A DNA stretch of 64,000 nt from Setomelanomma holmii (taxonomy: Eukaryota; Ascomycota; Dothideomycetes; Pleosporales; Phaeosphaeriaceae): assembly GCA_010015745.1 (NCBI GenBank), contig ML978202.1:1-64000 (forward strand), in the 5' to 3' direction. Below, piece by piece: positions 47,823 through 59,680 of this stretch (position 1 is its first letter; each line of letters opens with the position of its first letter). The position numbers were made by a program, and so were the translations under genes. The notes beneath the pieces were generated by a model, which did no database searches, had not been told where the DNA came from, and saw nothing but the letters and a program-made list of their open reading frames with translations.

Positions 47823-49170
47823 ATGGCGGTCAAAGCCGCGGTGCCGTTTCTGGTGGCTATGATGTTGGTCACGGGCGTCTGCAATACGCTGTTGACCAAG
47901 TACCAGGTCCGCAAATTCTCCCATACCTGAAGCATAGGCGCTAACTGTTGCGACCAGGATATGCAATGCGTGAAGAATTGCGACTCTCCCTCGCCCAAAT
48001 ACCGCGGCCATTTCGAGCAGCCCGTCCTGCAAACACTCCAAATGTTCATCGGCGAAATGGGCTGCTGGCTCGTCATTGGTGTCTTCCAGCTCTACCAGAA
48101 GTACCAAAGCCGTCGTGCGGGCTATGAAGCTATACCAGACAATGCAGGCGCGGCTACACCAGCACTTTCAGACGATAGCGAGACACCAGATATCGCGAAT
48201 CCGCTGAAGCCTGCACGTCCAGATGATGAGGGCATGTTGCCGCTTGAGGGACGGACGATTCTGTTGTTGGCGCTGCCGGCGTGCTGTGACATCGCTGGGA
48301 CTACGCTCATGAACGTTGGACTGCTGTTTGTGGCTGCTAGTATCTACCAGATGACGCGAGGCGCACTCGTGCTGTTCGTCGGACTGTTCAGCGTCTGGTT
48401 CCTCAAGCGCCACCTTGGGCTGTACAAGTGGTTCTCGCTCTTTGTGGTCGTGTTCGGTGTCGCTATCGTTGGACTCGCAGGCGCCATTACTCGGGACGAC
48501 AAAGCAACGCCATCTCTTGTTGCGCTCTATGAGACGGTCACACAATCGGCTGCAGCAAAGAAGGAGATCTCGCAGGCTGCTATGACGGTCATTGGTGTGC
48601 TGCTTATTGCTGGCGCGCAGATCTTCACGGCGACACAATTTGTGCTCGAGGAGCGCATCATGGAGAAGTATGCCATGGAGCCGATCAAGGTTGTCGGTTG
48701 GGAAGGTGTATTTGGCTTCTTGGTCACATTGATTGGCATGATTATCCTGCATTTCGCCATCGGCACGGGATACTTCAACGCAAGAGAGGGACTGTACCAG
48801 ATGACGCATTACCGCGCGATCGCGGTTTCGTCCCTTCTCATCATGGTCAGTATTGGGTAAGTACCTCCTAGCTCAATGACTACAACATCGACTAACATCA
48901 CTCAGTGGCTTCAATTTCTTCGGCCTGTCAGTCACCCGCACCGTCTCGGCGACATCGCGCTCCACTATCGATACCTGCCGTACGCTCTTCATCTGGATCG
49001 TATCGCTCGGCCTTGGGTGGGAGACATTCAAGTGGTTACAGGTGGCTGGCTTTGCGCTGCTTGTGTACGGCACGTTCTTGTTCAACGACTTGATCAGGCC
49101 GCCGCTAAAGTCGTGTGTCGAGAGGAGACCTGAGCCGCTCTTGCCTGAGGGGCCGATTGAGCATAATTAG
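47823..49170 (+). CDS. SLC35F6-like drug/metabolite-type transporter
   Basis: Exons 47823-47906, 47958-48856 and 48906-49170 join in frame to 415 aa. Ten or so membrane helices. The first helix reads VPFLVAMMLVTGVCNTLLTKYQ, followed by a luminal loop DMQCVKNCD; helix 2 (MFIGEMGCWLVIGVFQLY) precedes a long acidic cytoplasmic loop. The central block LALPACCDIAGTTLMNVGL, LFVAASIYQMTRGALVLFVG and FSVWFLKRHLGLYKWFSL is characteristic of the SLC35F6 (transmembrane protein C2orf18) group. Family members sit in lysosome/vacuole or mitochondria-associated membranes, and the substrate is not firmly known. The long exon-2 frame would be extended only by ignoring the GTAAGT donor at 48857. Confidence 0.93.
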
Positions 49171-49753
49171 GTGCACATTGTGTCTTCATAGATGTTTGTA
49201 TATATGCATAGCATATGGCGCTTGGCAATTTTCTAGCGGTCGCAATTTCCATCTTGTTCACTAATGCATATCACTTCCAATGTGACTAGCCTTAGCATAT
49301 GCTGTAATAGCTCAATCAAACGTGGTGATAATTGCGACACCAGGTCGTGCAATGACTCGTGCGCGGCGCTCACCAGCTGTCCTGGCGAAAACAAACGTCT
49401 TAGGAGCCTCTGTATAGCTTCAGATACTTTTGCATCTGAACTTTGTTGATGACAAAATACTCTCAAGACAGACAGGCCTCCGTGTAAGTGAGATTTTACT
49501 CTTGAACCTGCGGAGGCATCGTAGCTGACAGCGCACGAATTACTGCACCACCTAGTGTCGTGGTGGGGCTGAGAGGTGTGGCTAGTGTGGCTGGTGCATG
49601 GTCCGAGCACTGGTGCCCACGAAACTCGCTTAGAGAAAGGGCGACCATCGATATTTCGACTATCCGCCGACGACTTCACGATCACGACAATACGGTTCCC
49701 GACTTTCTGAACACCACCCCGAACGTTCAGACGCCAATCGACAGCCCGACACA
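49171..49753. other. Intergenic region / RPS3 promoter
   Basis: No recognised gene. A long open frame that begins at 49560 continues through RPS3 intron 1 and 2 and is not a gene. Confidence 0.5.
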
Positions 49754-50806
49754 ATGGCCACTACCCAGGGAGCTATGTGAGTACCCTGTGCCCACGACGC
49801 TCTCTGCGACGAGTACTGACAACCCGCAGTTCCAAGAGGAGGAAGTTCGTTGCTGGTACGATACACCCATTCCGTTCGTGAGAGGGCTGCAGCGAGGATG
49901 CAACGGGTGCAGTAATCGCCCGGTGCTCCTACTGAGCAGTCTGCGACGGCGAATTTGGAGGCCGAATATTGCGCAGAACACAATTGCTAACTTGTTGCCC
50001 ATAGATGGTGTCTTCTATGCCGAACTGAACGAGTTCTTCCAGCGCGAGCTGGCCGAGGAGGGCTACTCGGGCGTCGAGGTCCGCGTCACTCCCACCGTCA
50101 CCGACATCATCATCCGCGCCACCCACACACAAGAGGTCCTTGGAGAGCAGGGTCGCCGCATCCGTGAGCTCACCTCGCTCATTCAGAAGCGCTTCAAGTT
50201 CCCCGAGAACTCGGTCTCCCTCTACGCCGCCAAGGTCCAGAACCGTGGTCTCTCTGCCGTCGCCCAGTGCGAGTCCCTTCGATACAAGCTGCTCAATGGT
50301 TTGGCTGTCCGAAGGGCCTGCTACGGTGTGCTTAGGTTTATCATGGAGTCTGGCGCCAAGGGTTGCGAGGTCGTTGTTTCCGGAAAGCTCAGGGCCGCCC
50401 GCGCCAAGAGCATGAAGTTCACTGTATGCGAATCATCGATTGCAATCTCGAACATGACACTAACGCTGTGCAGGACGGTTTCATGATCCACTCCGGTCAG
50501 CCCGCCAAGGATTTCATTGATGAGGCTACCCGCCACGTCCTGCTCCGACAGGGTGTGCTCGGTATCAAGGTCAAGATTATGCGCGGCTCAGATCCCGAGG
50601 GCAAGGCCGGCCCATCCAAGACCCTTCCCGACTCCGTCACCATCATCGAGCCCAAGGAGGAGCAGCCCGTTGTCCAGCCCATGTCCCAGGACTACGGCGC
50701 CAAGGCCATCGCCGCCCAGCAGGCAGCGGAACAGGCCCGGCAGGCGGAGCAAGGTGAGGGCGAGGCGCCCGCGGAAGGCGGCGAGGGCTACACTGAGGAG
50801 CAGTAG
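49754..50806 (+). CDS. RPS3: 40S ribosomal protein S3 (uS3)
   Basis: uS3 of the small ribosomal subunit, lining the mRNA entry channel. Exons 49754-49776, 49830-49855, 50005-50423 and 50474-50806 join to 266 aa. The N-terminus MATTQGAISKRRKFVADGVF comes from three exons, and the second is only 26 bases. The KH domain contains VTDIIIRATHTQEVLGEQG and RRIRELTSLIQKRF; the C-terminal domain has GAKGCEVVVSGKLRAARAKS and FMIHSGQPAKDFIDEATRHV. The tail is rich in Ala/Gln/Glu (EQARQAEQGEGEAPAEGGEG), longer than in yeast but common in filamentous fungi. GC-biased third codon positions contrast with surrounding DNA, as expected for high expression. Confidence 0.98.
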
Positions 50807-52113
50807 AGGTATACCAAGCCGCGGGGCGCATGAGATTTACGAAAAGGCATTCAGCGGAAGGCTACGATCACACACATCTTCCTTTGCACATTCGGAATGG
50901 ACTGGGCATGCTTTTGATACGGGCGGTTATGGAGTCTTGTGCTTAAGTGCTATGTACTCTTGAAAACAAACCACACATCAGGGGATGGCTTGACCAACCA
51001 ACTGCAATCGTCTTCGATTATCATGTCTATTTCGTTGGTGTGCAGTGTCTCTCGGGAATCAGTCTGCGATATTCTTACGCTGACCGCAAAGCCAGAATGC
51101 ACCCACTTTCCAGGGATTTTCGAAAATGATAAAGCAGGACGTAAGAGTTTCTGAAGTTGGTTGGCCCCTCGCTATCTGCAGATTAATCTATCTACAAGCG
51201 ACATTGCATGCTGCATTCTCTCCGATCTGCCCAGGGAGCGGCCCAACTCGCCTTATGGAGCCTTGAGCTCCGACGTCACTTCATCTTCAGGCCTCGCAAA
51301 TTTTGCCAGACCTAGGACTTAGTGATGTGCAACGTAGGACACCGACCTCGAAGAAAGGGTTGAGTTTGACCATTATGACTACGCTAGAGCCAACGGGGTT
51401 TGGCGCAGCCTCGAAGACATGCAGGCAGCGCTCACGAGCGCTGACGCCCTGACATCGATGAGTTGGCGATTCCTTGAACACCATACATGGAAGTATAACG
51501 CACGGGCTGCGCAACCACGCAAATTATCGTTGATCGTGCAGCATGGCGTTCAGCCGCTTCACAGTGAGGCAGCGACTCAGCCTCTGCGCGTCACCTGTCC
51601 AGTGTTGCCATCCAGTCAACTCAGGCGATGTAGGCGACTCGATACATCTTTATGTACCACCCTTACCCCTGTAGGAACCTCTGAGAGACAAACACCTGTC
51701 GGGCGCCGACAGTGGACCAAAGTAATATGGACCTTCGTCGACGTGTCGACTCGGGAATCCGCCAGGCGCAGCCGGGCTAGTCGTTCACCTCCCTCAAGCC
51801 GGTGATCCTGAGCTCCCATTTGCTGGTGAGTAGAGATTATGAACATCATCGCAGCCTTATGTTGTGAGTCACTTCTCATGTAGTGTGCCCGTCACATACA
51901 AAGCCTGCGCCTCGACCTCTACAACAATTGTTGGCATTTGTGCCCTACCAAGGATGGGACAAATCTTCTTTGGGAGAAGGGCGTGGGCACTACGTCAAAG
52001 GATACTTATATCCTAGGCGGCGGCTAGATAGTTTACCGCGTGGATCCTTCGGATTTTTATTACAAGGTTCGAGTTCACTTCACGCTGCCTGATAAAGAAC
52101 AAGACTCGTCGCT
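50807..52113. other. Intergenic region
   Basis: No recognised gene on either strand. Confidence 0.45.
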
Positions 52114-53139
52114 ATGTCATCCCAAGGTCATCGGATAGGACTATCTTTTGATCCTCGAATGCTTGCATATGCAGGTCAACAATATATATCCCGGACCCAA
52201 TGGAGCAAGCACCCTCAAATCCTCCCCAGAGCATGATAGGTATGGAAGGCACTCGTATGTGATCGGTGGCCGGATTGTGCGTGAGCAAGGCGCTGATGAG
52301 ATAGATGGAAACTACGGCCCCAGACAGACCAGCTTCAGAGCTGTCGCTCCGCACTCCATGATCCAGTCACAGCCACCAAAGCAGAGCGGACAAGCCTGGC
52401 AGACGGTGAGCCAGACCGGACAATCGACACACTTCAGCGAGTGAGCTACAAGCATGGAGCAGGTATCCGATTGCAGCTAACCCTAAGTTAGTACGAATGC
52501 ACACAGCCATGCCCATTATCCAACTCTAAGCCATACGACGGTGTATACTTCCCCAATCCAAGAGAGGCAGGATAGTGACCGGCGCAATCAAATAACGAAT
52601 GCTCCATCATCGGCCCGAGTAGAGGACCCAAGAAACAATTTTTTGACGCCTTCAACCAATAGGGCTTGGCCGCAAGCCTCAGATTGTTCCTCGCGGGTCG
52701 GAAATCCCACGGGCACCCGTCAGAATTTGGCCCCTAGGCCTCAACCGTTCGCAGCAGCATCCTCGGCTTCACCAGTCTACAGCCAGTCTCGAGATCTCCC
52801 ATCATTCGAAATACGACGCCGCCAATCACTTTCAGCGCCCAGAACCAGCCAGATTCATCCAAGTCGACCGAGACCGAGACCGCGACCGAGACCGAGACCG
52901 ATGTTGGCATGGTTGCCTATAAAGTAAGCAACGGAGTTCCGAAGCGTTTCTACAGATGCTGTGTACAGGGCTGCGAAGAGAGAACTTTTGGGCGCGAACA
53001 CGAGTTGAAGCGCCATTACGACTCCAAGCATAGTGGACAGGTGCTCTCTTGTCCGTGGTGCCCACGAAAGGAAACTAGGAAAGATAAGATGAAGGATCAT
53101 TGTACCAAGCATCATCCTAATGAATCGTACTCTGGATGA
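52114..53139 (+). CDS. C2H2 zinc-finger protein, family member C (frame break before the fingers)
   Basis: The start ATG at 52114 gives MSSQGHRIGLSFDPRM. Proposed exons are 52114-52174, 52230-52440 and 52492 onward, the second intron having a GCTAAC branch. Exon 3 encodes a Ser/Pro/Gln-rich region ending in Arg-Pro dipeptides from a hexanucleotide tract (52867-52902). The fingers lie in a different frame: FYRCCVQGCEERTFGREHEL, KRHYDSKH, then SCPWCPRKETRKDKMKDHCT, KHH, stopping at 53139. An unseen intron in 52.5-52.9 kb or an indel must shift the frame; I could not choose. Finger 2 is compact (C-x2-C) compared with C-x4-C in other members. The 5' donor GTCAAC of intron 1 is weak. Confidence 0.7.
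52867..52902 (+). repeat. Hexanucleotide (CCGAGA) tract in zinc-finger gene C
   Basis: About six imperfect units CCGAGA/CCGCGA/CCGATG. It encodes RPRPRP in one frame and ETETAT in the frame that leads into the zinc fingers. All units are six bases, so unit loss or gain would not itself shift frame. Confidence 0.85.
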
Positions 53140-53623
53140 CGATGGACATCAAGAAGACGTGAGGCATTACACCGTTCCGGTTGTAGGTTTCATACGTTCT
53201 CGCTCATGGCGCGATCAAATTTCTCGAGACGTTCTTTCCTTCCGAAAACTTCCGTCTCTTTCGCATACCGAACATGTCTTGAACCTCGGAATCTCTTTGG
53301 AGTTAGTCTTTGGTAATCCTGCTGGGGTCGATAGGCATTGATGATACACAGCTCACGCTCATTAATGGAAACTTAACGTTTGCGCACCAATTATAGAGGT
53401 TATCAATACCAAATCGAAGTGTGAAGCAGGACCGCGACGAAATTAACGTTTCCGTGATCTGGGCGGCTTGTAAGAGTAATGGACTCGGTAAGCCGATCAC
53501 AAACGAGCCCAAAAGTGTTAGTCAGCATCGGAGCTATGACGTTGATCACTTTTCCCTCGGTATCGCAAACATCAACCTGTGCCTCATCACCAATTGAATA
53601 CCCCACCAACCCTCACAAGCACA
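53140..53623. other. Intergenic region / SDHAF2 promoter
   Basis: No recognised gene. Confidence 0.5.
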
Positions 53624-54669
53624 ATGGCATCCTCACGCCTAATTGTACGCTCATCACGAGCTATTTTCGCTCTCCCACGCTCCACATACCGCTCCTTTAG
53701 CATCTCTACTGCGCGCAGCAATGAGTTCGAAGCACTCAACAAGCGCACAAATGACACCTCGGAGCAATATCGCAAATATCAGATTGAGAAGCCATTGACT
53801 CCTCACATGACTAACACAACATCGACCATTGCCAACGAGATGCCTTCCGTCGGCAAGGACAATGCGCCTCCGGAGCTTATCACCAGGGTCGACCCCAGTT
53901 TTGTGCCCAAGGACTCTGTGCCCGAGAATACTCAGCGCATGACCGGTGGCACGCAAAACCACGAGGATGTCAGTGGTTCCAACAAGGAGTTGGGTGTGGG
54001 TGAAATGGAAGGCGCAAAATTCAAAGTTGAGCCATTGAGGAGAACGGGCGAGGACGTCAACACGATGCGTGCGAGGTTATTATGTCCGTTCCTTGCCCTA
54101 GTACCTACACCAGCCCCACCCCGTCACTTATATCACAATAATGAAAACTTATGCGCATATATACTAACATATACCTAGACCAGAGCCGCAAGAGGGGAAC
54201 CCTAGAAAGTGATCTCCTTCTCAGCACCTTCGCAGACGCCCACCTCGGCAGCATGCCCCAACCCCTACTTCAGCAATACGACCTCTTCCTTGACGAAAAC
54301 GATTGGGACATTTACTATTGGGCAACGCAAGAGCCTTCGCAGACCTCGCGCGAGACAGCTGAGGGCTCGGGCTCCGACTTGGCTACACCAAATGCACAGG
54401 GTACCGATGCGAAGGTGCAAGAGAAGGATGTGCGGGCGCGCGAGCCTGCGACTGGCGAGTGGGCGCAGACGGTGGGTACATTCAAGCCTGCATACCGGCC
54501 CGTGCCGCTGCGCTGGAAGAACAGTGAGATCTTGAGCCTGCTAAGAAAGCATGTTAAGGAGAGGAGCGCTGGCGGCGTTATGGATGGTCTGGATGACGGC
54601 GGAAAGGCTAGTGAGACGAGAGGAAAGGGACTTGGCATGATGCCAGAAATCAAGAACTTCGACCAGTGA
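53624..54669 (+). CDS. SDHAF2: Succinate dehydrogenase assembly factor 2 (Sdh5/EMI5), mitochondrial
   Basis: Promotes covalent flavinylation of the SDH catalytic subunit. Exons 53624-54083 and 54179-54669 join to 316 aa; the 95-bp intron ends TACTAACATATACCTAG. The N-terminal ~30 residues (MASSRLIVRSSRAIFALPRS) form a mitochondrial presequence. The Sdh5 core crosses the intron: RTGEDVNTMRARLLYQSRKR, then GTLESDLLLSTFADAHL, LLQQYDLFLDENDWDIYYWA. A long family-variable insertion and C-terminal extension follow, ending PVPLRWKNSEILSLLRKH. Yeast and human proteins are about 160 aa; extensions at both ends are usual in filamentous fungi. Confidence 0.95.
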
Positions 54670-55655
54670 TCGATTGCTGCGAAGTGGCCAATGAATTCCC
54701 GTCCCTCGAAGTCTGTACACAGTATGTAGAACCACCGCGCCTTTTTCATCTGATTCGCTGCTACTGTCCAGACTTCATTGCTGAAATTCCGTTCTCCCTC
54801 TCGCGTCTTGCCCGCCACGTGCTTTGACAGCTCGGCACTATTTGTTTCATGTTTCGTGTCAGCCGGGCCGCCTCAGTCGTGCGACTTCATCCCGGGTATA
54901 ACATTACCTAACCCCAATATGTCTACCCCACAACACTAGCTTCGGCAGATCACACATCCATATGCCGAAAGTGCTCTACGTTAATACGAGGACCAGACTT
55001 CCTTCGCTGGTCCTAAATCACCGGTAGCGTTCCTGCATTCAGTTTCGCGCCCGTCTTCAGTGCGGCTAAGGCTCGACTTCATTCGCATCTACTTCGTTAA
55101 AGCTTCATTATTTTATCCCTTTAAGATGACAAATGAATTGCATCAGCACAGACGGCAGCATGAAAGGCGGGCGGAAATGGTAAGATTGCTCGTTTGAGCT
55201 TCACATCCACTACAACTCCGCCGCCGTCCTTCATTCCTCCGCGCCAGCATGGCGCGAAACGGACCGTCTATGTTCTCGAAACATGGCTTTTGCATAGATA
55301 GCATGCTAGAGGCCAGGCCATACTGTGATCAACGGTATGAATTCTGATTCGAGCTTCGCGTCCGCCCCAGGTGTATGTGCTTCTCAGGCTCGGCTGCAGT
55401 GTAGTACGGGCACTATATTTCGAAACGAGGTAACATGACCCAAGGGCTTCTGGCTACTCAGTGTGATTGACGGGGGCATTTCTGGACACGCTCCGCAGCC
55501 AGTTCAGACGTCGTCGAACTTTCCACCACTTGTATTCGGAGATGAGGTCGCAGCGTGTCATGATGCTCCAACTGCACACCTACCCACCATGGGTACATAA
55601 GAATACGCATCCATGATCATACTCACAACACCAGGTCAAGCATCCTCCATACAAG
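54670..55655. other. Intergenic region
   Basis: No recognised gene; probable promoter of the galactanase gene at its right end. Confidence 0.5.
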
Positions 55656-56768
55656 ATGCGTCTCTCCTCAGTCCTGCTCTGGGCCACTACCGCGCTCGCT
55701 GCGCTGCCGTACAAGGGAGCAGATTGGTCGAGTCTGCTCATCGAAGAGAAGGCCGGAAAGACCTACAAGAATAGTACGCCGTCCATCTATGGACCTCTAA
55801 TAAGTCATCACTAACAAATCCGATCAGGCGCCGGCCAAACGCAACCCCTCGAGACCATCCTCAAGGCCAGCGGCGTCAACACGGTTCGTCAACGCATATG
55901 GGTCAACCCAAGCGATGGCAACTACAACCTCGACTACAATCTGAAGCTCGCCGCACGCGCCAAAGCCGCCGGTCTCAAGATCTACCTCGACTTTCACTAC
56001 TCCGACAACTGGGCTGATCCAGGCAAACAAGTCACGCCCGCAGCATGGAGTAGCCTCGCCAAAGACGCCCTGGTCAAGCAAGTACACGATTACAGCAAGA
56101 GCGTCCTCGACGCCTTCCAAAAGAAAGGCATCGCCCTCGACCTCGTCAGCATCGGCAACGAAATCACGCCCGGCCTCCTCTTCCCCATCGGCAAACTCGG
56201 TTCCGGCGAAGGCGCCGCCAACGTCGCCGCGCTCCTCAAGTCTGCGTCAAAGGGCATCAAAGACAGTAGCATATCCCCCAAGCCCAAGATCATGATCCAT
56301 CTCGACAATGGCTGGAACTGGGACACGCAGCAATGGTGGTACGACTCCGTCCTCAAGGGTGGACTGAGCTCAAGTGACTTCGACATCCAAGGCGTGTCAT
56401 ACTACCCTTTCTACAACTCCGCCGCCACACTCGCTGCTCTTTCCACAAGCCTAAACAACATGGCGAATAAATACGGCAAGCAGGTCATGGTCGTCGAAAC
56501 GAATTGGCCCAGTTACTGCCCCAGTCCGAGCACGCCGTTCCCGGCGGATACGAAGAGTATTCCGGTTAGCGTCGATGGGCAGAGTCAGTGGATGAAGGAG
56601 GTTGCGAAGAGGGTGGCGAGTGTGCCAAATGGAAGGGGCACGGGACTGTTTTATTGGGAGCCGGCATGGATTGAAAATCCGGGGCTGGGAAGTAGTTGTG
56701 GGTGGAATTTGATGGTGGGGAATGATGGGAAGGTTATGAGTAGTTTGGCTGTGTTTGGGAGTATTTGA
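55656..56768 (+). CDS. Secreted arabinogalactan endo-beta-1,4-galactanase, GH53
   Basis: Cleaves beta-1,4-galactan side chains of pectin. Exons 55656-55773 and 55828-56768 join to 352 aa, the usual size. Signal peptide MRLSSVLLWATTALA is followed by ALPYKGADWSSL, the family's mature start. The TIM barrel shows VNTVRQRIWVNPSDGNYNL, KIYLDFHYSDNWADPGKQ, acid/base Glu about 151 in SIGNEITPG, FDIQGVSYYPFY, nucleophile Glu about 263 in VVETNWP, and GLFYWEPAWI. The intron GTACGC..GATCAG lies early, after KTYKN. No carbohydrate-binding module is attached. It points to plant-polymer degradation, fitting a plant-associated or saprotrophic lifestyle. Confidence 0.97.
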
Positions 56769-57275
56769 GCTGTGGGTAGGGTGAAGAGCGCAGCTTTCGC
56801 ATGTCAATATTCTTGGTGGAGGGCGAATGTGGGTGTATATATCTATCAAATTCAATTCATGATCTGCTGAACAAGGAGAAGATCTTTTGACCTCGATGCT
56901 GCGCAAGAGTCACAACCCGCTGAAGTTGGTGTTGATTGAGGAGCTGATTCAAGCTAATCCCAGATAGACATGCACAGTCCATTGCGCTTGAGGCTTACTC
57001 GGTGTCATCATTGCTTGCAACCACTTTCCCCACACGCACCTCGTACCTTCTGCATCATTTCTATAACCATCCTCCATCCACACCGTAGCACGTGTTCTCA
57101 AACATGAGCCTCATTACGTTGAATGGTACGTTGGATGCGAAACATGTCCTGGAAACAGCTAGTGATGACATATAAGTTGATTGAGTTATGAGGTCGACCT
57201 TAACAAACACGAAAGCTACGGCTATCAAAAGCAACACCCATTTTCGAAGGTCCTCAAGAATTTCGCGCGTTCGAC
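56769..57275. other. Intergenic region
   Basis: No recognised gene; convergent 3' space between galactanase and zinc-finger gene D. Confidence 0.5.
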
Positions 57276-58099
57276 TCAATAAGTTGAGTTAGTCGAGGGC
57301 ACCCGATGCTTCTTGCGAACATGATCCCGCAACTTGCCCTTTCGTGGGAAAGGCAGACGTCTGTTGACACGAGCTCGTGGACACCGGGTAGCGATGCACC
57401 AGAACTCCGGCTTACGGTACGAGTGGATGGTATCGTAATGTCGTCGTAACTCTGCTTGACGACTAAAGAGCTTGTGGCCACAGCCTTGCTGAAGACATTT
57501 GAACTTGCCGTTGTGGTGGAAAGAGCCAATCGCTCTGTCGGGCATATCAACTGTAGCGTGCGCGTTGTTACTAACGTCGATTCCACGCGCATTCACACTT
57601 GCGCCAGCGGTCCCATCTCCATGTTCGACACTACTAAAGGCGTTCGGTTCGGATGACGAGGTATCGCCTAGAGAGGACATGGGGCATACCACTGCTGGAT
57701 TCAAACATTGAGGGTTTCCTGTCGGTACAATACTAATTGTGTCAGCTGCGATCGTTTTCGTGCTTTTAAGATCTCCTTACTCTATATCGAGACTCGACCG
57801 TGGAATTAACTCCTCATTCGCATGCATGGGCTGTCCCACTTCCAATTTTGAAGGAGAGACAGGTCTTGCAAAGGATTGAGACATGTCCGAATCCCAGAAG
57901 TTGTCGCAGGTTGGTTGTACCATCTTGGCGTCCGTACAATCCGAGCTATCATACAATTCGCCATGAAAGTCGGTTGACAAGCTCTCCAAGAATCCATCTA
58001 GACCATAACTCAGCTCAGATCAGAATGAGTTGGGCAATGCTTGAACGAACCCATGCCATCGTCATTCAGCCAGCACGGATTGCGCCAGAAGTCATCCAT
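57276..58099 (-). CDS. C2H2 zinc-finger protein, family member D
   Basis: Minus-strand exons 58099-58077, 58008-57781 and 57732-57276 join in frame to 235 aa. The second intron (48 bp, GTAAGG..GCTGACACAATTAG) is well formed; the first donor GTGCTG is weaker. The N-terminus is MDDFWRNP; an acidic middle (SSDCTDAKMVQPT, NFWDSDMSQSF) leads to the fingers FKCLQQGCGHKLF..QAELRRHYDTIH and FWCIATRCPRAR..PFPRKGKLRDHVRKKH. The QAELRRHY segment is identical to that of member B, over 20 kb away. Three tandem CCAAT-box repeats lie 270-390 bp upstream. The 57989 start of the longest frame is TTG and was rejected. Confidence 0.8.
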
Positions 58100-59041
58100 A
58101 CTATCTCGATCTCGATCGACAGCGTGGGTGTCTTTCAGCGCGGTAGCGGCTACAGTCGAGCGCAATAGTGGTGATACGATCGAGACGCCCGCTGGGGCAA
58201 CCTTGTCGTCGGATGTTGGAAGCAGTGGTGTTGTGGAGACACTGAAGTCAAATTCACTGAGGAGGATGCCTGAATCTTAAGCGTTCTGGCTGACCGCTTT
58301 TCGCTTGCCCTCTTGACCTCTTGCGCTGTGGGCGTTGAGCATGAACTTGAGATGTCCGTTGTTGTGTCCCTGGACCGGTAGTTCCCATTGGTTCGGAACG
58401 TTACTGTGTCTCTGGACCGTTGACTCCCATTGGTCGTTTCATTGTCGTGTCCATGGACCGATAGTCCTCATTGGCCAGGCGAGTAATAAAAGTGGATAGC
58501 ACGGCCCGCATCCACCCTTGCACGCCACGCATTCAGCCTTCACCATTTGTGCGGATTGCGGAAGGTTGACAAAGTTTCTATCTCTCTTGTTATCCATCGC
58601 GAACATCACATTGCGACCATCCTCGTGGTCACACTCGACTTATTGCACCAACCCAACAAGAATGACCCGCCTCAGACCTGCGTGTTGCTATCTTCGTTCG
58701 AGGATTGTTCTGCACTCGACGACTGATCGCAGAGACGCGATGGACGAGCTCGCTACTGCTCAGAGCAGCGGATCCAGCTCAGCTACAAAATTCTGGTGGT
58801 CATCAAAAGTATCCTAATACGACACAGCTGCGAGCTCATCTATGCACCTCAGCACCTCAGCACCTGGGTCACCTACTGATGCGTGCTCGAGAGCGACAAT
58901 TGAACTCAGAGAATTAGTATCCATATCAGATTCGACATGTAGTCCGGGTCCACACAATCACACCTTCAAAGAGGGGAGGTGAACTGTGCATGTTAGTTAC
59001 AGATGAATTCAGGCCCAATGTGTATCGCCTTCCAACTTGTT
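58100..59041. other. Intergenic region upstream of zinc-finger gene D
   Basis: Apart from the CCAAT repeats, a short GCACCTCA repeat lies at about 58844-58866. A plus-strand frame at 58738 (MDELATAQSSG) ends quickly and has no fingers after it. No gene called. Confidence 0.45.
58364..58488 (-). promoter_or_regulatory. Three tandem ~42-bp repeats each with a CCAAT box, upstream of zinc-finger gene D
   Basis: Units begin GTGTCCCTGGACC at 58364, GTGTCTCTGGACC at 58406 and GTGTCCATGGACC at 58447. Each carries CATTGG about 23 bases later, which is CCAATG on the strand of gene D. CCAAT boxes are bound by the Hap/NF-Y complex in fungi. Position and number suggest a duplicated promoter element; function is inferred. 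Confidence 0.55.
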
Positions 59042-59680
59042 CTACAATTGGCTCTGAACCAACTGCTTGCTAAAGTCCTTCGGTACTTCCGGTCCCCAGA
59101 TGGAGAAAGGCCCGACGAGAGCCCTCTTCGTCGGTGTCTGTGTATTCGCCAAATCACCATCCGCGTAGTGCTCAATCTTGAAACCACTCGGATCAGCCCA
59201 ATACTCGAAGATCTGACTCCCCAGAACGTGCCGACCGACACCCCAAATGCTCTTCCACCCATGTTTTGCCAACCAATCGTGTCCAATCAGCTGCGTGTCC
59301 ATGTCCGCAACCTCGAATGACGTGTGATGTAAGAAGGTTTTTTTGACTTCCGGTTCCGTCCGCTGCATGAAGAAGACGTGGTGGCCGGAGTATTCTTCTC
59401 CGAGATCAGGTTGCATGAACGTCAGGACGTCCATGTTCGAAAAGTCCCAGGGATAGAGAACGTCGGATGGTACGAAGTTGAAGTTATCTGTATACCATGC
59501 TAGCTCCTCATCGAAATTGGGCCAGACGTAGCCGAAGTGACCGGTTTTATGAACGAGCCTGGGGCCTGGGTGGAATCGTTGGAACTTGCCTCTGATGTGG
59601 TCAGTGCCTGGTGCGCAGTCTTTCGACCTTGAATGTCGCTTACCTTTCCTAGGAAGATCCTCGCTTGGGTTGCAACATGA
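59042..59680 (-). pseudogene. C-terminal half of an extradiol dioxygenase (vicinal oxygen chelate fold), 5' truncated
   Basis: Exon 59589-59042 reads GKFQRFHPGPRLVHKTGHFG, YVWPNFDEELAWYTDNFNF, VPSDVLYPWDFSNMDVL, FLHHTSFEVADMDTQLIGHD and FKIEHYADGD. The His in KTGHFG, the His in LHHTSF and the Glu in KIEHY fit the two-His/one-Glu iron site of ring-cleaving catechol dioxygenases. A preceding exon piece (NPSEDLPRK) at about 59644-59675 joins through a GTAAGC intron, but a stop and no ATG lie just before it. Family members have two such modules in about 300-400 aa; the N-terminal module is absent from the upstream DNA. Truncation or unrecognised far-upstream exons are the alternatives. Confidence 0.65.

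Noticed and set aside
49560..50486. 308-codon open frame covering RPS3 and its introns
   Set aside because: It runs through two clear RPS3 introns; the spliced model gives the exact uS3 N-terminus and C-terminus.
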